From assembly GCA_947167825.1 (NCBI GenBank), contig CAMVJN010000003.1, positions 1 through 38,831 of the forward strand: DNA of 38,831 nt, given 5' to 3'. The position numbers were made by a program, and so were the translations under genes. Positions 9,218 through 18,967 of the stretch are shown piece after piece; position 1 is the first letter of the stretch, and each line of letters starts with the position of its first letter. The DNA comes from an uncultured Selenomonadales bacterium (lineage in GTDB: Bacteria; Bacillota; Negativicutes; Selenomonadales; Selenomonadaceae). The notes under the pieces were generated by a model that was not told the DNA's origin, ran no database searches, and was given only the letters and a program-made list of their open reading frames with translations.

Positions 9218-9994
9218 TTAGTTGCTCTCCCCGATTCCCCTGTCCAGATAATAAAGTTTCGAGTATTTCATGAACACGCTGACGCCGTGGCTCATGGCAA
9301 GAAGCAAGCCCTCGCGCCCGTCGAGGAATCCGCGCTCGATGATGTAAAACTTGAACACGCCCCAAACCACATGGGCGAAAATGCCGAGGAACCCCACCCG
9401 TTTGCCCGCTTCATACTGTTTCCTCGCGCCGAGCGTCGTATACGAATTAAGCTTTCGCAAATACTGTTCCCAGCTCGTATATGTATGATGGTAAAGATAC
9501 GCGCGCTCCGGCAATCGGCGAGCCGGATGCGGCACATGGATCTCCTGATGAACGAAGCCCGTAACGTAGCTCCCATCCTTCGGGAACAGATGGAGCCCGT
9601 AATCGGGAAACCATCCGCCGTGGCGAATCTCCACGCCGCAAAAATGATTGAGCCGAGCGTTCCAATAAGCAAACGGTTCGTTATTTTCAACGGCCTTCGC
9701 GATTTCCTCTCCCAACGGCCCTGTCATGCGCTCGTCGGCGTCGATACAATATACCCAACGGCACTTCGCTTGCTCGATGGCGAATGTTTGCTGCTGCCCG
9801 AAATTCCCGTCCAACGCATGGGCGATCACACGCGCGCCCATCCCCCGCGCAATCGCGGCGGTGTCATCGGTGCTGTTATCGTCGATGACGACAATCTCCT
9901 CTGCATCCAAATATTTCTGTACAGACGCGATGCAGTCGCCGATATTTTTTTTCTCATTCCGCGCAAGAATCAGCACCGAAAGATCAAGGCTCAT
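9218..9994 (-). CDS. Family 2 glycosyltransferase, WaaE/KdtX-like
   Basis: MSLDLSVLILARNEKKNIGDCIASVQKYLDAEEIVVIDDNSTDDTAAIARGMGARV...YCIDADERM; ATG at 9994. Confidence 0.9.
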   Translation of the reverse strand: MSLDLSVLILARNEKKNIGDCIASVQKYLDAEEIVVIDDNSTDDTAAIARGMGARVIAHALDGNFGQQQTFAIEQAKCRWVYCIDADERMTGPLGEEIAKAVENNEPFAYWNARLNHFCGVEIRHGGWFPDYGLHLFPKDGSYVTGFVHQEIHVPHPARRLPERAYLYHHTYTSWEQYLRKLNSYTTLGARKQYEAGKRVGFLGIFAHVVWGVFKFYIIERGFLDGREGLLLAMSHGVSVFMKYSKLYYLDRGIGESN

Positions 9995-10997
9995 GTTGCG
10001 CCTCCCCATCCAGCACTGCAAATAATTCTTCCTTGCTCACCGCGTAGGTACCGACCTTTGCGACGACGACGCTGGCCGCAAGATTCGCGAGATACGCGCC
10101 CTGCTCCGGCAAAAGCCCGCCAGCCAGGGCCAACGCAAAAGCGGCAATAACCGTATCGCCGGCACCGGAAACATCGAAGACCTCCTGTGCCTTCGTCGGA
10201 ATATGCACCGCCATATTCCCTTCTACCAACGAAAGGCCGCACTCGGAACGCGTCGCCACCATCGCCCGGATGCCGAACCGCTCCATCGCGTACCGCGCCG
10301 CCCGTTCCACATCCGCGTCCTCATTTTTTGCAGGCGAAGTCTGCACCGCGTTCAGTTCCTTCAAATTGGGCGTAATATAGTCCGCGCCCCGATATTTTTC
10401 CCAATCGCTTCCCTTCGGATCGACGACGACGGGAATGCCCCGCTGATGCGCGGCCTCAATCAGCCGTGCGCAGAGCTCCGGCGTCACGATGCCCTTGCCG
10501 TAATCGGAAAGCACCAACGCACCCGCGCCGTCGGAAAGCGACGCCTGGGCGACCATGAAAATCCGCTCCGCGTCCTCTCCCGTCACCGGCTCCGTCTCTT
10601 CGAAATCAAGCCGCATCATCTGCTGATGTCCGCCGATCACACGCAGTTTCGTCGTCGTCGGCGCCCCCGTCACAACCAGTCCGTAAATCGAAATACCGCG
10701 CTTCTCGAACAGGGCGCGGAGCCGTCCGCCGTGATGGTCGGCGCCGATGGACGCCGCGACCTCCGTTTGGCAGCCCAACAGCGCGAGGTTATGCGCGACG
10801 TTCGCCGCACCGCCCAACGTTTCCTTCGTCTCGATCACACGCGTAATCGGCACAGGAGCCTCCGGCGAGATGCGCGTGACCTCGCCGTAATAATACTGGT
10901 CGAGCATCACGTCACCGACCACGAGCACACGGCATTTTTCCGTCCCATGCGAAACAAAATCAGCCAAACCGCTCCGCACGTCTTTCAAGCTTGCCAT
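9984..10997 (-). CDS. hldE: D-glycero-beta-D-manno-heptose-7-phosphate kinase (kinase domain only, RfaE1/HldE-N)
   Basis: RVLVVGDVMLDQYYYGEVTRISPEAPVPITRVIETKETLGGAANVAHNLALLG...DVSGAGDTVIAAFALALA; no cytidylyltransferase domain. Confidence 0.92.
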   Translation of the reverse strand: MASLKDVRSGLADFVSHGTEKCRVLVVGDVMLDQYYYGEVTRISPEAPVPITRVIETKETLGGAANVAHNLALLGCQTEVAASIGADHHGGRLRALFEKRGISIYGLVVTGAPTTTKLRVIGGHQQMMRLDFEETEPVTGEDAERIFMVAQASLSDGAGALVLSDYGKGIVTPELCARLIEAAHQRGIPVVVDPKGSDWEKYRGADYITPNLKELNAVQTSPAKNEDADVERAARYAMERFGIRAMVATRSECGLSLVEGNMAVHIPTKAQEVFDVSGAGDTVIAAFALALAGGLLPEQGAYLANLAASVVVAKVGTYAVSKEELFAVLDGEAQHEP

Positions 10998-12052
10998 AAA
11001 CGAACAATCTCCTTTATATCCGCTTCCAGCCGCGATCTTGCATTTTCGGGCGAAAACGCCGCAAGCCGCTCTGCGCGTCCTTTTTTGAGCCTTGCCAGCG
11101 CCAGTTCATCCGTCATCGTCCGCCGCACTGCCTCAGCGACGCCTTGCGGCGACGTATCCGAAAGCAGCACCCCAGCGCCGCCCAGCGTTTCCGGCACGGC
11201 AGCGGCAGGCTTTGCGAAAATCGGCAAGCCGAAAATCATCGCTTCAATCAGGGGCACACAAAAGCCTTCATGCTCGGACAGGCAAAGCAGCCCGTCCGCA
11301 ATCCGGTACCATGTGCAAAGGGCCTCGTCCGTAACCTGCCCGGCAAACAGCACATTCCCCTCCATGCCGCGCTTTTGGACGAGAGCGTGAAGCTTTTTTT
11401 CATAACTCGGCTTGATATTCCCAATCAAGACTAGCCGGATATCCGATGAAATGTGGGCCTTGTACCACGCGGCAGCCTCGATCGCCTCATCCTGCTTCTT
11501 GTGCGGCACGCCGCGCCCGACGACGAGCAAATTCAGCCGCCCGTCCTTATAGCGAAGCACCGATTCGTCCTCGCCGCGCGCCGTATATGTTTCCGGCTCC
11601 ACCACGATCGGCAGCACCGCCGTCCGGGCAATCCCGGTTTCTTCCAACTCCCGCCGCGAATATTCGCTGGCGCCCCATGCAAAAAACGTGTTCTTCGCGA
11701 TTTTCTTCAAATCATGCCGCCCGCGCAGACATTTGAACCAGGAACCCCAAGCATTGCCGAAAAAATAACGGGCAGGCGTTATGTTATGATAAAACAGCAC
11801 AACTTTTCGCGGGTACTTCCACACCCAACGGTTGAACGAGGTGCCCGTCGTCATATGATAAATTACAATATCCTCCAGGGAAGCGGAAAAATCCCCCATC
11901 AATCCGACACGCTCCGCAAGGCGCTCATCCAGCCGGTGGGCGTACATTGCCGTTTCATAGCCGAGCTCCCGCAGGAGTTTGTCCATATTGAGAAGCTGGC
12001 GGCTCGCCGCGTCCGTCGGATGCAGAGCATGGGCGACCTGAATGATTTTCAT
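10985..12052 (-). CDS. Family 4 (GT-B) glycosyltransferase
   Basis: MKIIQVAHALHPTDAASRQLLNM...LLVVGRGVPHKKQDEAIEA...LCLSEHEGFCVPLIEAMIFGLPIFAKPAAAVPETLGGAGVL. Confidence 0.92.
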   Translation of the reverse strand: MKIIQVAHALHPTDAASRQLLNMDKLLRELGYETAMYAHRLDERLAERVGLMGDFSASLEDIVIYHMTTGTSFNRWVWKYPRKVVLFYHNITPARYFFGNAWGSWFKCLRGRHDLKKIAKNTFFAWGASEYSRRELEETGIARTAVLPIVVEPETYTARGEDESVLRYKDGRLNLLVVGRGVPHKKQDEAIEAAAWYKAHISSDIRLVLIGNIKPSYEKKLHALVQKRGMEGNVLFAGQVTDEALCTWYRIADGLLCLSEHEGFCVPLIEAMIFGLPIFAKPAAAVPETLGGAGVLLSDTSPQGVAEAVRRTMTDELALARLKKGRAERLAAFSPENARSRLEADIKEIVRLWQA

Positions 12053-13182
12053 GCCTCGCGCCCCTCTTTCGCCAAGTCGATTACGCGGCACTCATATTTC
12101 CCGTAATGGTCCGGCCACGCCCCCGCAGAGCCACCATACTTGTCCAAAAGCTCATCTGCATAGCGCATAACGATATCCACAGGAATCTTTTTCATGCAAG
12201 CCATATTGTCGCCGCCCTTTTTCGGGCAGATATGGATACCGCAAGGATGGCACGGCTCCGGCGTCTTGACCAGCACGTCCTTCGCGTCGTAGGGATAAAA
12301 GCCCGGCACCGGCGACGACCCGAACATCGTCACAATCGGCATATTCATCGCAACGCCGACATGCATCGGGCCGGAATCCGTCGTCAAAAACAGCGCCGAG
12401 CGGCGGAGCATCCCCGCCAGCACGCCCAGCGACAGTTTCCCCGTAAACACGCGCACGGCATCGCTGTCCTTGTGCCGCATTTTCGAGAGACATTCCCGTA
12501 CCATTTCCTCGTCCATCGGCCCGCCGAAAAAAGCGACGCCGTAACCGCGCTCGACAAGCCTGTCCGCGCACTCGGCGAAATATTCGTCCAGCCACCGTTT
12601 CGTCGGCCAGCTCGCGCCGATATTGAAAGCGACAACCTTCCTGTCAGCCGGGAAGTTATCCTTCCAAAGCCGCGCCGCCTCGTCGTCCATTCCCGGCGGA
12701 ATTTCCATTTCCAACCCGCCGTCGTCGATTTTCGTGACGCCGCAGGCCTTCGTCAATACCTCGAAATGGGAATGGATCTGGTGCATGATTGCCTTTTTGT
12801 TCGGCAAAACCTCGTCAAAAAACAGTGAAAACCCCGGCTTTGCGTAACCGACAATCCGCTTCGCGCCGGAAAAGGCCGCGATGGCCGATGCGCGCTCGTT
12901 GCGGTGCAAATTGATCACAAGGTCGAAATTCTTTTGGCGCACGCCGAGAATAAAACGACAAAACGAGCCGAAATGATCATCCTTCCCCTTCTTGTCAATC
13001 AACATGCATTCGTCGATATGGGGATTGAATTCCACAAGGTCGCGCAGCTTCTTGTCCGCGAGAAGCGTCAGCCGCGCCGACGGGTAATTCGCGCGGAGTG
13101 TTCGGAGCACCGGCGTGACGAGCATCAGATCGCCGATATGCATCAGATTGATCACGAGAATGTTTTTGTAATCCTCCGCCAT
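12049..13182 (-). CDS. Family 9 glycosyltransferase (ADP-heptose:LPS heptosyltransferase-like)
   Basis: MAEDYKNILVINLMHIGDLMLVTPVLRTLRANYPSARLTLL...LTTDSGPMHVGVAMNMPIVTMFG; AGGAGG RBS before the ATG at 13182. Confidence 0.92.
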   Translation of the reverse strand: MAEDYKNILVINLMHIGDLMLVTPVLRTLRANYPSARLTLLADKKLRDLVEFNPHIDECMLIDKKGKDDHFGSFCRFILGVRQKNFDLVINLHRNERASAIAAFSGAKRIVGYAKPGFSLFFDEVLPNKKAIMHQIHSHFEVLTKACGVTKIDDGGLEMEIPPGMDDEAARLWKDNFPADRKVVAFNIGASWPTKRWLDEYFAECADRLVERGYGVAFFGGPMDEEMVRECLSKMRHKDSDAVRVFTGKLSLGVLAGMLRRSALFLTTDSGPMHVGVAMNMPIVTMFGSSPVPGFYPYDAKDVLVKTPEPCHPCGIHICPKKGGDNMACMKKIPVDIVMRYADELLDKYGGSAGAWPDHYGKYECRVIDLAKEGREA

Positions 13183-13214
13183 GCCGATCCTCCTTCCGAT
13201 ATGCAATCTTATTT

Positions 13215-13243
13215 ATTATACCTTATCCACATACTGCAAGCAA
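13215..13243 (-). promoter_or_regulatory. Candidate internal sigma-A promoter upstream of the downstream heptosyltransferase gene
   Basis: Minus strand TTGCTT-N17-TATAAT in the 63-nt gap between the two GT9 genes. Confidence 0.6.
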
Positions 13244-13245
13244 CC

Positions 13246-14265
13246 TCAACGTCCAACTGCCCTGATAATCTCCCGCGCCGTCGTTCCCTCGATGCAGAGA
13301 TTTCTTTCCTTGCATTTTCCCTTTCCCCAGCAAGGCGAGCAATCCGTCGCGCAATGTAAGATCACGTCTTTTTCGCCCCGCGGTCCCCAGACCGCGGGAT
13401 CGGTGGGTCCGAAAACGGCGACGGTGCGGCAGCCGACCGCCTGCGCGATATGGAGCGGCCCCGTGTCCACCGTAACCAGGCATGACGCCTTTTCCAAAAA
13501 GGCCGCCAGTTCCGGAAGCGTCAACACCCCGGCCAATACGTTGTTTCGCGGCAGCTCCGCGAGCCTCGCGATTTCCTCAAGCGGCGCCGCCTCGGATTTT
13601 CCGCCGATCAGGAAAATCGGCCTGCGCTGGCTGAAATGACGAACGACGTGCGCCGCCGTCGCCAGCGGCAGGTTTTTCCGGGCATAGCTGCCAATCGGGC
13701 AAAGAGCAAGATACCCTCCCGTCGGGATATGCCGCTCCGTCCGCTTTTTTTCAAGACTTTCCCGCGCGCTGTCCGGCACATCCATCGAGAGAGACGCGTC
13801 CGCATTCTTGTCATCGACGCCCAGCGGACGCAAAACCTCCAAATGGTTCAACGTCTCATGCTTGAGCCCGTCACGTTCATGGGACGCAACCTCAGTCAAA
13901 AAGAATTTTGCATGCTGCGCGTCATAGCCGAGGCGGTTCGGGATATCCGCAAGCCAAGCGACCACAGCGCCGCGCAACGCGAAGTTCATCGAGACGCAAA
14001 GATCGAAACCCATCGGCGCAAGCCGCCGTGCCATACGCCAAATGCCGAACAGCCCCTTGTCTTTATCGCGCTTGTCATAAACCAGCACCTCATCCACATA
14101 CGGATCCATCGCCGCGATTTCCGCCGTCAGCGGCACCGTCAGCATTGTCAGGCCCGCCTTCGGGAAATGCGCCTTCAATGCGCGCATCGTCGGCGTGGCG
14201 AGAATCACGTCGCCGATAAACGCCAAGTCAATGACGAGAATCTTTTTTATTTTATCAGCGTCCAT
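13246..14265 (-). CDS. Family 9 glycosyltransferase (ADP-heptose:LPS heptosyltransferase II-like)
   Basis: MDADKIKKILVIDLAFIGDVILATPTMRALKAHFPKAGLTML...LVTVDTGPLHIAQAVGCRTVAVFGPTDPAVWGP. Confidence 0.93.
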   Translation of the reverse strand: MDADKIKKILVIDLAFIGDVILATPTMRALKAHFPKAGLTMLTVPLTAEIAAMDPYVDEVLVYDKRDKDKGLFGIWRMARRLAPMGFDLCVSMNFALRGAVVAWLADIPNRLGYDAQHAKFFLTEVASHERDGLKHETLNHLEVLRPLGVDDKNADASLSMDVPDSARESLEKKRTERHIPTGGYLALCPIGSYARKNLPLATAAHVVRHFSQRRPIFLIGGKSEAAPLEEIARLAELPRNNVLAGVLTLPELAAFLEKASCLVTVDTGPLHIAQAVGCRTVAVFGPTDPAVWGPRGEKDVILHCATDCSPCWGKGKCKERNLCIEGTTAREIIRAVGR

Positions 14266-14277
14266 GCCGCCCCTCCG

Positions 14278-16563
14278 TCAATTCTTGCCCATCATCCGCG
14301 CCGCCGCGCAAGCCGCCTGCCCCAGAGAAAGTCCGCCGTCGTTGGCGGGAATCATCCGATGGCGGAGCACCTCAAAGCCATCTTCGCGCAAATTCCGCTC
14401 GACCAGCCGCAGGAGCAGCGTATTCTGGAATACGCCGCCGGAAAGCGCGACAGACGAAACGCCCGTTTTTTCCCTTGCCGCCCGACAGCCCAAACCAATC
14501 AGCGATGCCAAAGACGCGTGAAACGCCGCCGCCAAAGCTGAAACATTTTCACACGAATGCCGCCTTTTCACAATTTCCGTAAACAATGCGGTCGTCGGCA
14601 GCAGGAATCGCCCGTCTTCTGCCGTTCCCAGCGGCGGCAGATTGAAAACTTCGCCCTCTTCATCCCACGCTTCCGCCGCGAACTGCAAGGCCATCGCCGC
14701 CTCGCCCTCGAAGGCCGAGACACGGCAAATCCCCAGCGCCGCGCTGACCGCATCGAAAAGCCGCCCCGCGCTGGTCGATGTCACGGTATTGATTTTGTTT
14801 TCCAACAAAAAAAGTTGCGCGCCAATCTCCGCTTCGTTGCCAAGACCTAAACGAAGAGCGTTTTCCGAAATCTCCCCGCCTTGCAAAAGCCCTGCCGCAA
14901 TGCGCCATCCTTCCAGTGCCGCACGCTCGCCGCCCGCCTGCGGAAACGGCTCAATCGATCCGAGCCTTGCAAAATCCCTGTAATCGGCGAGCAAAATCTC
15001 GCCGCCCCAAACGCTCCCGTCTGTACCGCAGCCCGTCCCGTCGAATGCGATGCCGATGACCGGTTCCTTCCGGCCGTTTTCCGCCATGCACGAAGCGATA
15101 TGCGCGTGATGGTGTTGCACGGCAACTGTCGGAAGTCCCAAGGAGAGCGCAAAGCTCGCTGTATGATAAGCGGGATGGGGATCATAAGCGACGACGCGGG
15201 GCATGATTTCCAAAAGCGACGCCATGCGCGCCGCCGTCTCCTTCAGGCATTCGACGGAACGCGGATCGCCCATGTCGCCGATATGGGCCGACGGGTAAAA
15301 CATACCGCCCTGCCCGAAGCAAAAGGTATTTTTCAGCTCGCTCCCCACGGCCAGCACGCCGTCTTGCGATTTTTCCAGCGACGTCAAAAAAACGGGAAGC
15401 GGCGCATACCCTCGGCTGCGCCGGATCATGTACGGCCCGCCGTCATAAACTTCCGTGACGGAATCGTCCGCCCGCACGCGAATCCTGCGGTCATGGGACA
15501 AAATCAAGTCCGCCAGTGACGCCAATGTTTCCCGTGCCTCGTCGTCTGTACGGCAAATCGGCGCGCCGGGCGGATTGCCGCTGGTCATGATCAGCGCGTC
15601 CGGCACAGAAAGCCCGTCGGGATAATCAAACAACAGCAAATGAAGCGGCGTATACGGCAGCATCAATCCGACGCGGCGGCTGCCCGGCGCGGCGGCAGAC
15701 GAGATTCTTCCGCCGCCCCTGCGCCGCAAGATCACGATCGGCTTTTCCGGCCCGTCCAGCACCGCGCGCATGGCTTCGGGAATTACCGCTTCCCGGGCTG
15801 CCGTTGCCATATCCCGCACCATCACCGCGAACGGCTTTGCAGGACGACGTTTGCGCCGCCGAAGCAGATTCACCGCCGTCTCGTTCGTCGCGTCGCAGCA
15901 AAGATGAAATCCGCCGATTCCCTTCACCGCCGCAATCTTCCCTTCGCAGATTGCCCGCCGCACCGCCCGTATCGCGTCCGCGCCCCTCAGGCTTCCGTCC
16001 AAAAGATAAACCTGCGGCCCGCAATCGTGGCAGGCAATCGGCTGGGCGTCATACCGTCTCGATTCCCTGTCGTGATATTCCGCCGCGCAAGCCTCGCACA
16101 TCGGGAACGATTTCATGCTGGTCCGTTCCCGATCGTAGGGCATTTCATCGAGAATCGTCAATCGCGGCCCGCAGTCCGTGCAGTTGATGAACGGATGCAA
16201 ATAGCGCCGGTCATGTTTGTCGAACAGTTCCGCACGGCACGCATCACAAATCGCGATATCGGGCGAGACAAAACGGCTGCCGCAATCCGCCTCGCTTTCC
16301 GCAATCGAAAAGCCGTGCCCGGAATATTCTTCCCTGTCGCGCACATCCACACGAAGAACCGCGGCGCGCTCCGGCGCTTTTTCGACAATCTCGCGCCGAA
16401 ACACGGCGAGGCTTTCCTCTGGCCCCGCCGCGGCGATTTCCACATAGGAGCCCTTGTTCGCGACATAGCCCGTCAGCCCGTGCGCCTCGGCCAGCCGATG
16501 CACGAACGGACGAAACCCCACCCCCTGCACGACGCCGTAAACGCGAAATTCCTTCGTCGTCAC
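14278..16563 (-). CDS. hypF: Carbamoyltransferase HypF ([NiFe] hydrogenase maturation)
   Basis: Acylphosphatase-like N-terminus (GVVQGVGFRPFVHRLA), two zinc-finger motifs (CDACRAELF...CTDCGPR; CEACAAEY...CHDCGP), YrdC-like and Kae1-like regions (VQHHHAHIASCMAENG; ALSGGVFQNTLLL). Confidence 0.97.
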   Translation of the reverse strand: MTTKEFRVYGVVQGVGFRPFVHRLAEAHGLTGYVANKGSYVEIAAAGPEESLAVFRREIVEKAPERAAVLRVDVRDREEYSGHGFSIAESEADCGSRFVSPDIAICDACRAELFDKHDRRYLHPFINCTDCGPRLTILDEMPYDRERTSMKSFPMCEACAAEYHDRESRRYDAQPIACHDCGPQVYLLDGSLRGADAIRAVRRAICEGKIAAVKGIGGFHLCCDATNETAVNLLRRRKRRPAKPFAVMVRDMATAAREAVIPEAMRAVLDGPEKPIVILRRRGGGRISSAAAPGSRRVGLMLPYTPLHLLLFDYPDGLSVPDALIMTSGNPPGAPICRTDDEARETLASLADLILSHDRRIRVRADDSVTEVYDGGPYMIRRSRGYAPLPVFLTSLEKSQDGVLAVGSELKNTFCFGQGGMFYPSAHIGDMGDPRSVECLKETAARMASLLEIMPRVVAYDPHPAYHTASFALSLGLPTVAVQHHHAHIASCMAENGRKEPVIGIAFDGTGCGTDGSVWGGEILLADYRDFARLGSIEPFPQAGGERAALEGWRIAAGLLQGGEISENALRLGLGNEAEIGAQLFLLENKINTVTSTSAGRLFDAVSAALGICRVSAFEGEAAMALQFAAEAWDEEGEVFNLPPLGTAEDGRFLLPTTALFTEIVKRRHSCENVSALAAAFHASLASLIGLGCRAAREKTGVSSVALSGGVFQNTLLLRLVERNLREDGFEVLRHRMIPANDGGLSLGQAACAAARMMGKN

Positions 16564-16892
16564 AGTCCCAGCACCGAATCCAGCATAACGATGGCAAACC
16601 AGCCGACGGGAACCAGCAACGCATAAAACACAAAATTCAACAGAAAATGAAGAAACCGCCTGCCGTCCTTCGGCAGCGCAAATCTCGAAAACAGCGCGTC
16701 AAACAGCAAAAACGCCAGCACGCACCCGCCGCCGGCCAGCAAAAACCAGAACACGTACTCCGTCGGCGTCGAACTTCCCTGCGCTCCCGCGCCGCTATTC
16801 GCCGAGACCAAAAACTGCTGCGCGCCGTCCAACGCAAAAGACGGCGTCAAAAACCCCCATACCGCCGTGATGAATAATTGCAGTTGTTTCAA
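16560..16892 (-). CDS. Small hypothetical membrane protein, translationally coupled to hypF
   Basis: Stop overlaps the hypF ATG (ATGA). Probable TTG start at 16892 preceded by GGGAGGCG; three hydrophobic segments (LFITAVWGFLT, FWFLLAGGGCVLAFLLF, FLLNFVFYALLVPVGWFAIVML). Confidence 0.6.
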   Translation of the reverse strand: MKQLQLFITAVWGFLTPSFALDGAQQFLVSANSGAGAQGSSTPTEYVFWFLLAGGGCVLAFLLFDALFSRFALPKDGRRFLHFLLNFVFYALLVPVGWFAIVMLDSVLGL

Positions 16893-16932
16893 GGACGTTT
16901 CGCCTCCCGCCTCGCGCGCATAATCTTTCCAT

Positions 16933-16961
16933 AATATACCATGTTTCCCGTTTCGGGACAA
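16933..16961 (-). promoter_or_regulatory. Candidate sigma-A promoter of the hypF/LPS operon
   Basis: Minus strand TTGTCC-N17-TATATT about 40 nt upstream of the TTG start at 16892. Confidence 0.6.
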
Positions 16962-17045
16962 GATAACGACGAAAGGCTCATCCGCCGCTTTGAATCCCCC
17001 GTCGCACGCCTGTCAGCCCTGACCGCGCGGGGAATGCTTTTATCC

Positions 17046-17074
17046 TTGCATTTTGGTTCCATAACTTCTATAAT
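17046..17074 (+). promoter_or_regulatory. Candidate sigma-A promoter of cstA
   Basis: TTGCAT-N17-TATAAT about 74 nt upstream of the ATG at 17148. Confidence 0.7.
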
Positions 17075-17147
17075 AAAAAAACATTCATCTTCTGCAGATG
17101 CAATCAAATCATACTGCGCTGCAGAATATAGGAAAGGAAGAAACATC

Positions 17148-18845
17148 ATGACGGCATTATTCATTATCCTGGCGGCGCTCGCGCTGCTCGGCGCCGGCTA
17201 CAAGCTCTACGGCTCGTGGCTGGAAAAGCAGTGGGGCGTCGATCCCGAAAAAGAAACGCCGGCCCTGACGAAAGAGGACGGCGTGGACTATGTGGCGGCA
17301 CAGCCCGTCGTGCTGATGGGCCATCATTTTTCGTCCATCGCCGGAGCCGGCCCCATCAATGGGCCGATTTTGGCCTCCGTTTTCGGCTGGCTGCCTGTGT
17401 TCCTCTGGTGCGTAATCGGCGGCATTTTCTTCGGCGGCCTTCAGGATTTCGGCTCGCTGTTCGCGTCGCTTCGCCATGAGGGAAAATCCCTCGGCGAGAT
17501 CATCAACGACACCATGGGCAAAACGGCGAAACGGCTCTTCATCGCCTTCGCGCTGCTCGTGCTGATTCTCGTCATTGCGTCCTTTGTCAACGTCGTGGCA
17601 GGCACGTTCTTCACCGAGGGCGGCGCCTTCGGCATTACCGCGAATCCGAACGGCAACCAGACGACGGCGATGATCTCGCTGCTGTTCATCGTGCTGGCCA
17701 TCGGGTACGGCTACGCCACGAACCGGCTTGGCATCGACACCGTTCCAGCCTCCATCGCAGGCATTCTCGGCATCGTCGCGATTACCGTTTTCGGCCTGCA
17801 TTACGGCCTGATGATGAGCCGCACTGCCTGGATCGTTTTTATCGGCGCGTACATCACGATTGCTTCCCTCGTCCCGGTCTGGATTCTTTTGCAGCCCCGC
17901 GACTATCTTTCGAGCTTTTTGCTCTACGCGATGATGGGCATCGCCGTTATCGGCATTGTCGTCTCCGCGTTCACCGGCTCGGCGACCTTCACGATTCCGA
18001 TGTTCACGGGCTGGAGCACGAAAATCGGCCCGATGTTCCCGGCGCTATTCATCACCGTGGCCTGCGGCGCCTGCTCCGGTTTCCATTCGCTGATCTCCAC
18101 CGGCACTTCGTCGAAGCAGCTGGCCAACGAAAAGGACGCGAAGCCCATCGGCTACGGCTCCATGCTGATCGAGTCCGCCCTCGGCATCGTCTCGCTGATT
18201 GCCGTCGGCATGGTCTTCGACAAATTTACCAGCGGCGGTTTCGGCTCGCCGTCTGCGGCCTTCGGCGCCGGGATTGCGCTGATGTTCGGCGGGGAAGGCT
18301 CGCCGGTCTACAATACGATTTACGCGCTGCTGGTGCTAGCCGTCTCCGTCTTCGCGCTGACCAGTCTCGACACCGGAACGCGCCTCAGCCGCTTCATGTT
18401 CTCCGAGCTGTTCCTGGAACCCGGCGAAACGAGCTGGCAAGACGCCACCGGCGTCCGCAAGCTGCTTGCCCATCCACTGTTCGGTACGCTCCTGATGGTC
18501 ACTATCGGCTGCGTACTCGGCGGCTTGAAGCTGAACGCCATTTGGGGACTTTTCGGCGCGGCGAACCAGCTCCTCGCGGGTATCGCGCTGATGGCGGTCT
18601 GCGCCTGGCTCGGCCATGTGCAGAAAAACAACAGGATGTTCTTCTTCCCGATGATCTTCATGCTGGGCGCAACGCTGGCCAGCCTCGTCTTCACGATCAT
18701 GAAAAAGATTGCGCTGATTGGCGCGGGCAGCGCGGTCTGGGGCGACTGGTTCCAGCTCGTTTTCGCCGCGGCAATGGCCGTCCTCGCCTTAATCCTCGTC
18801 GTGGAAGGCTTCCAGACCTTTGCCGCGCAGAAGAAAAAAGCTTGA
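17148..18845 (+). CDS. cstA: Carbon starvation protein CstA-family peptide/pyruvate transporter
   Basis: MTALFIILAALALLGAGYKLYGSWLEKQWGVDPEKETPALTKEDGVDYVAAQPVVLMGHHFSSIAGAGPINGPILASVFGWLPVFLWCVIGGIFFGGLQDF is the canonical CstA N-terminus; RBS GGAAAGGAAG. Confidence 0.96.
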   Translation: MTALFIILAALALLGAGYKLYGSWLEKQWGVDPEKETPALTKEDGVDYVAAQPVVLMGHHFSSIAGAGPINGPILASVFGWLPVFLWCVIGGIFFGGLQDFGSLFASLRHEGKSLGEIINDTMGKTAKRLFIAFALLVLILVIASFVNVVAGTFFTEGGAFGITANPNGNQTTAMISLLFIVLAIGYGYATNRLGIDTVPASIAGILGIVAITVFGLHYGLMMSRTAWIVFIGAYITIASLVPVWILLQPRDYLSSFLLYAMMGIAVIGIVVSAFTGSATFTIPMFTGWSTKIGPMFPALFITVACGACSGFHSLISTGTSSKQLANEKDAKPIGYGSMLIESALGIVSLIAVGMVFDKFTSGGFGSPSAAFGAGIALMFGGEGSPVYNTIYALLVLAVSVFALTSLDTGTRLSRFMFSELFLEPGETSWQDATGVRKLLAHPLFGTLLMVTIGCVLGGLKLNAIWGLFGAANQLLAGIALMAVCAWLGHVQKNNRMFFFPMIFMLGATLASLVFTIMKKIALIGAGSAVWGDWFQLVFAAAMAVLALILVVEGFQTFAAQKKKA

Positions 18846-18900
18846 CTAATATTTTTGCAGCGGGAATAACGCACAAAAAAGTTGGTTTTCGCCTTGCAAT

Positions 18901-18943
18901 AAAAAAGATGCAGTCGGCGCGTTCGCCTGACCGCATCTTTTTT
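18901..18943. terminator. Bidirectional terminator between convergent cstA and purL
   Basis: AAAAAAGATGC...GCATCTTTTTT hairpin with inner pairing GTC/GAC and GGCG/CGCC. Confidence 0.8.
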
Positions 18944-18967
18944 ATTTTTTTATTTCCTATGAAAAAT

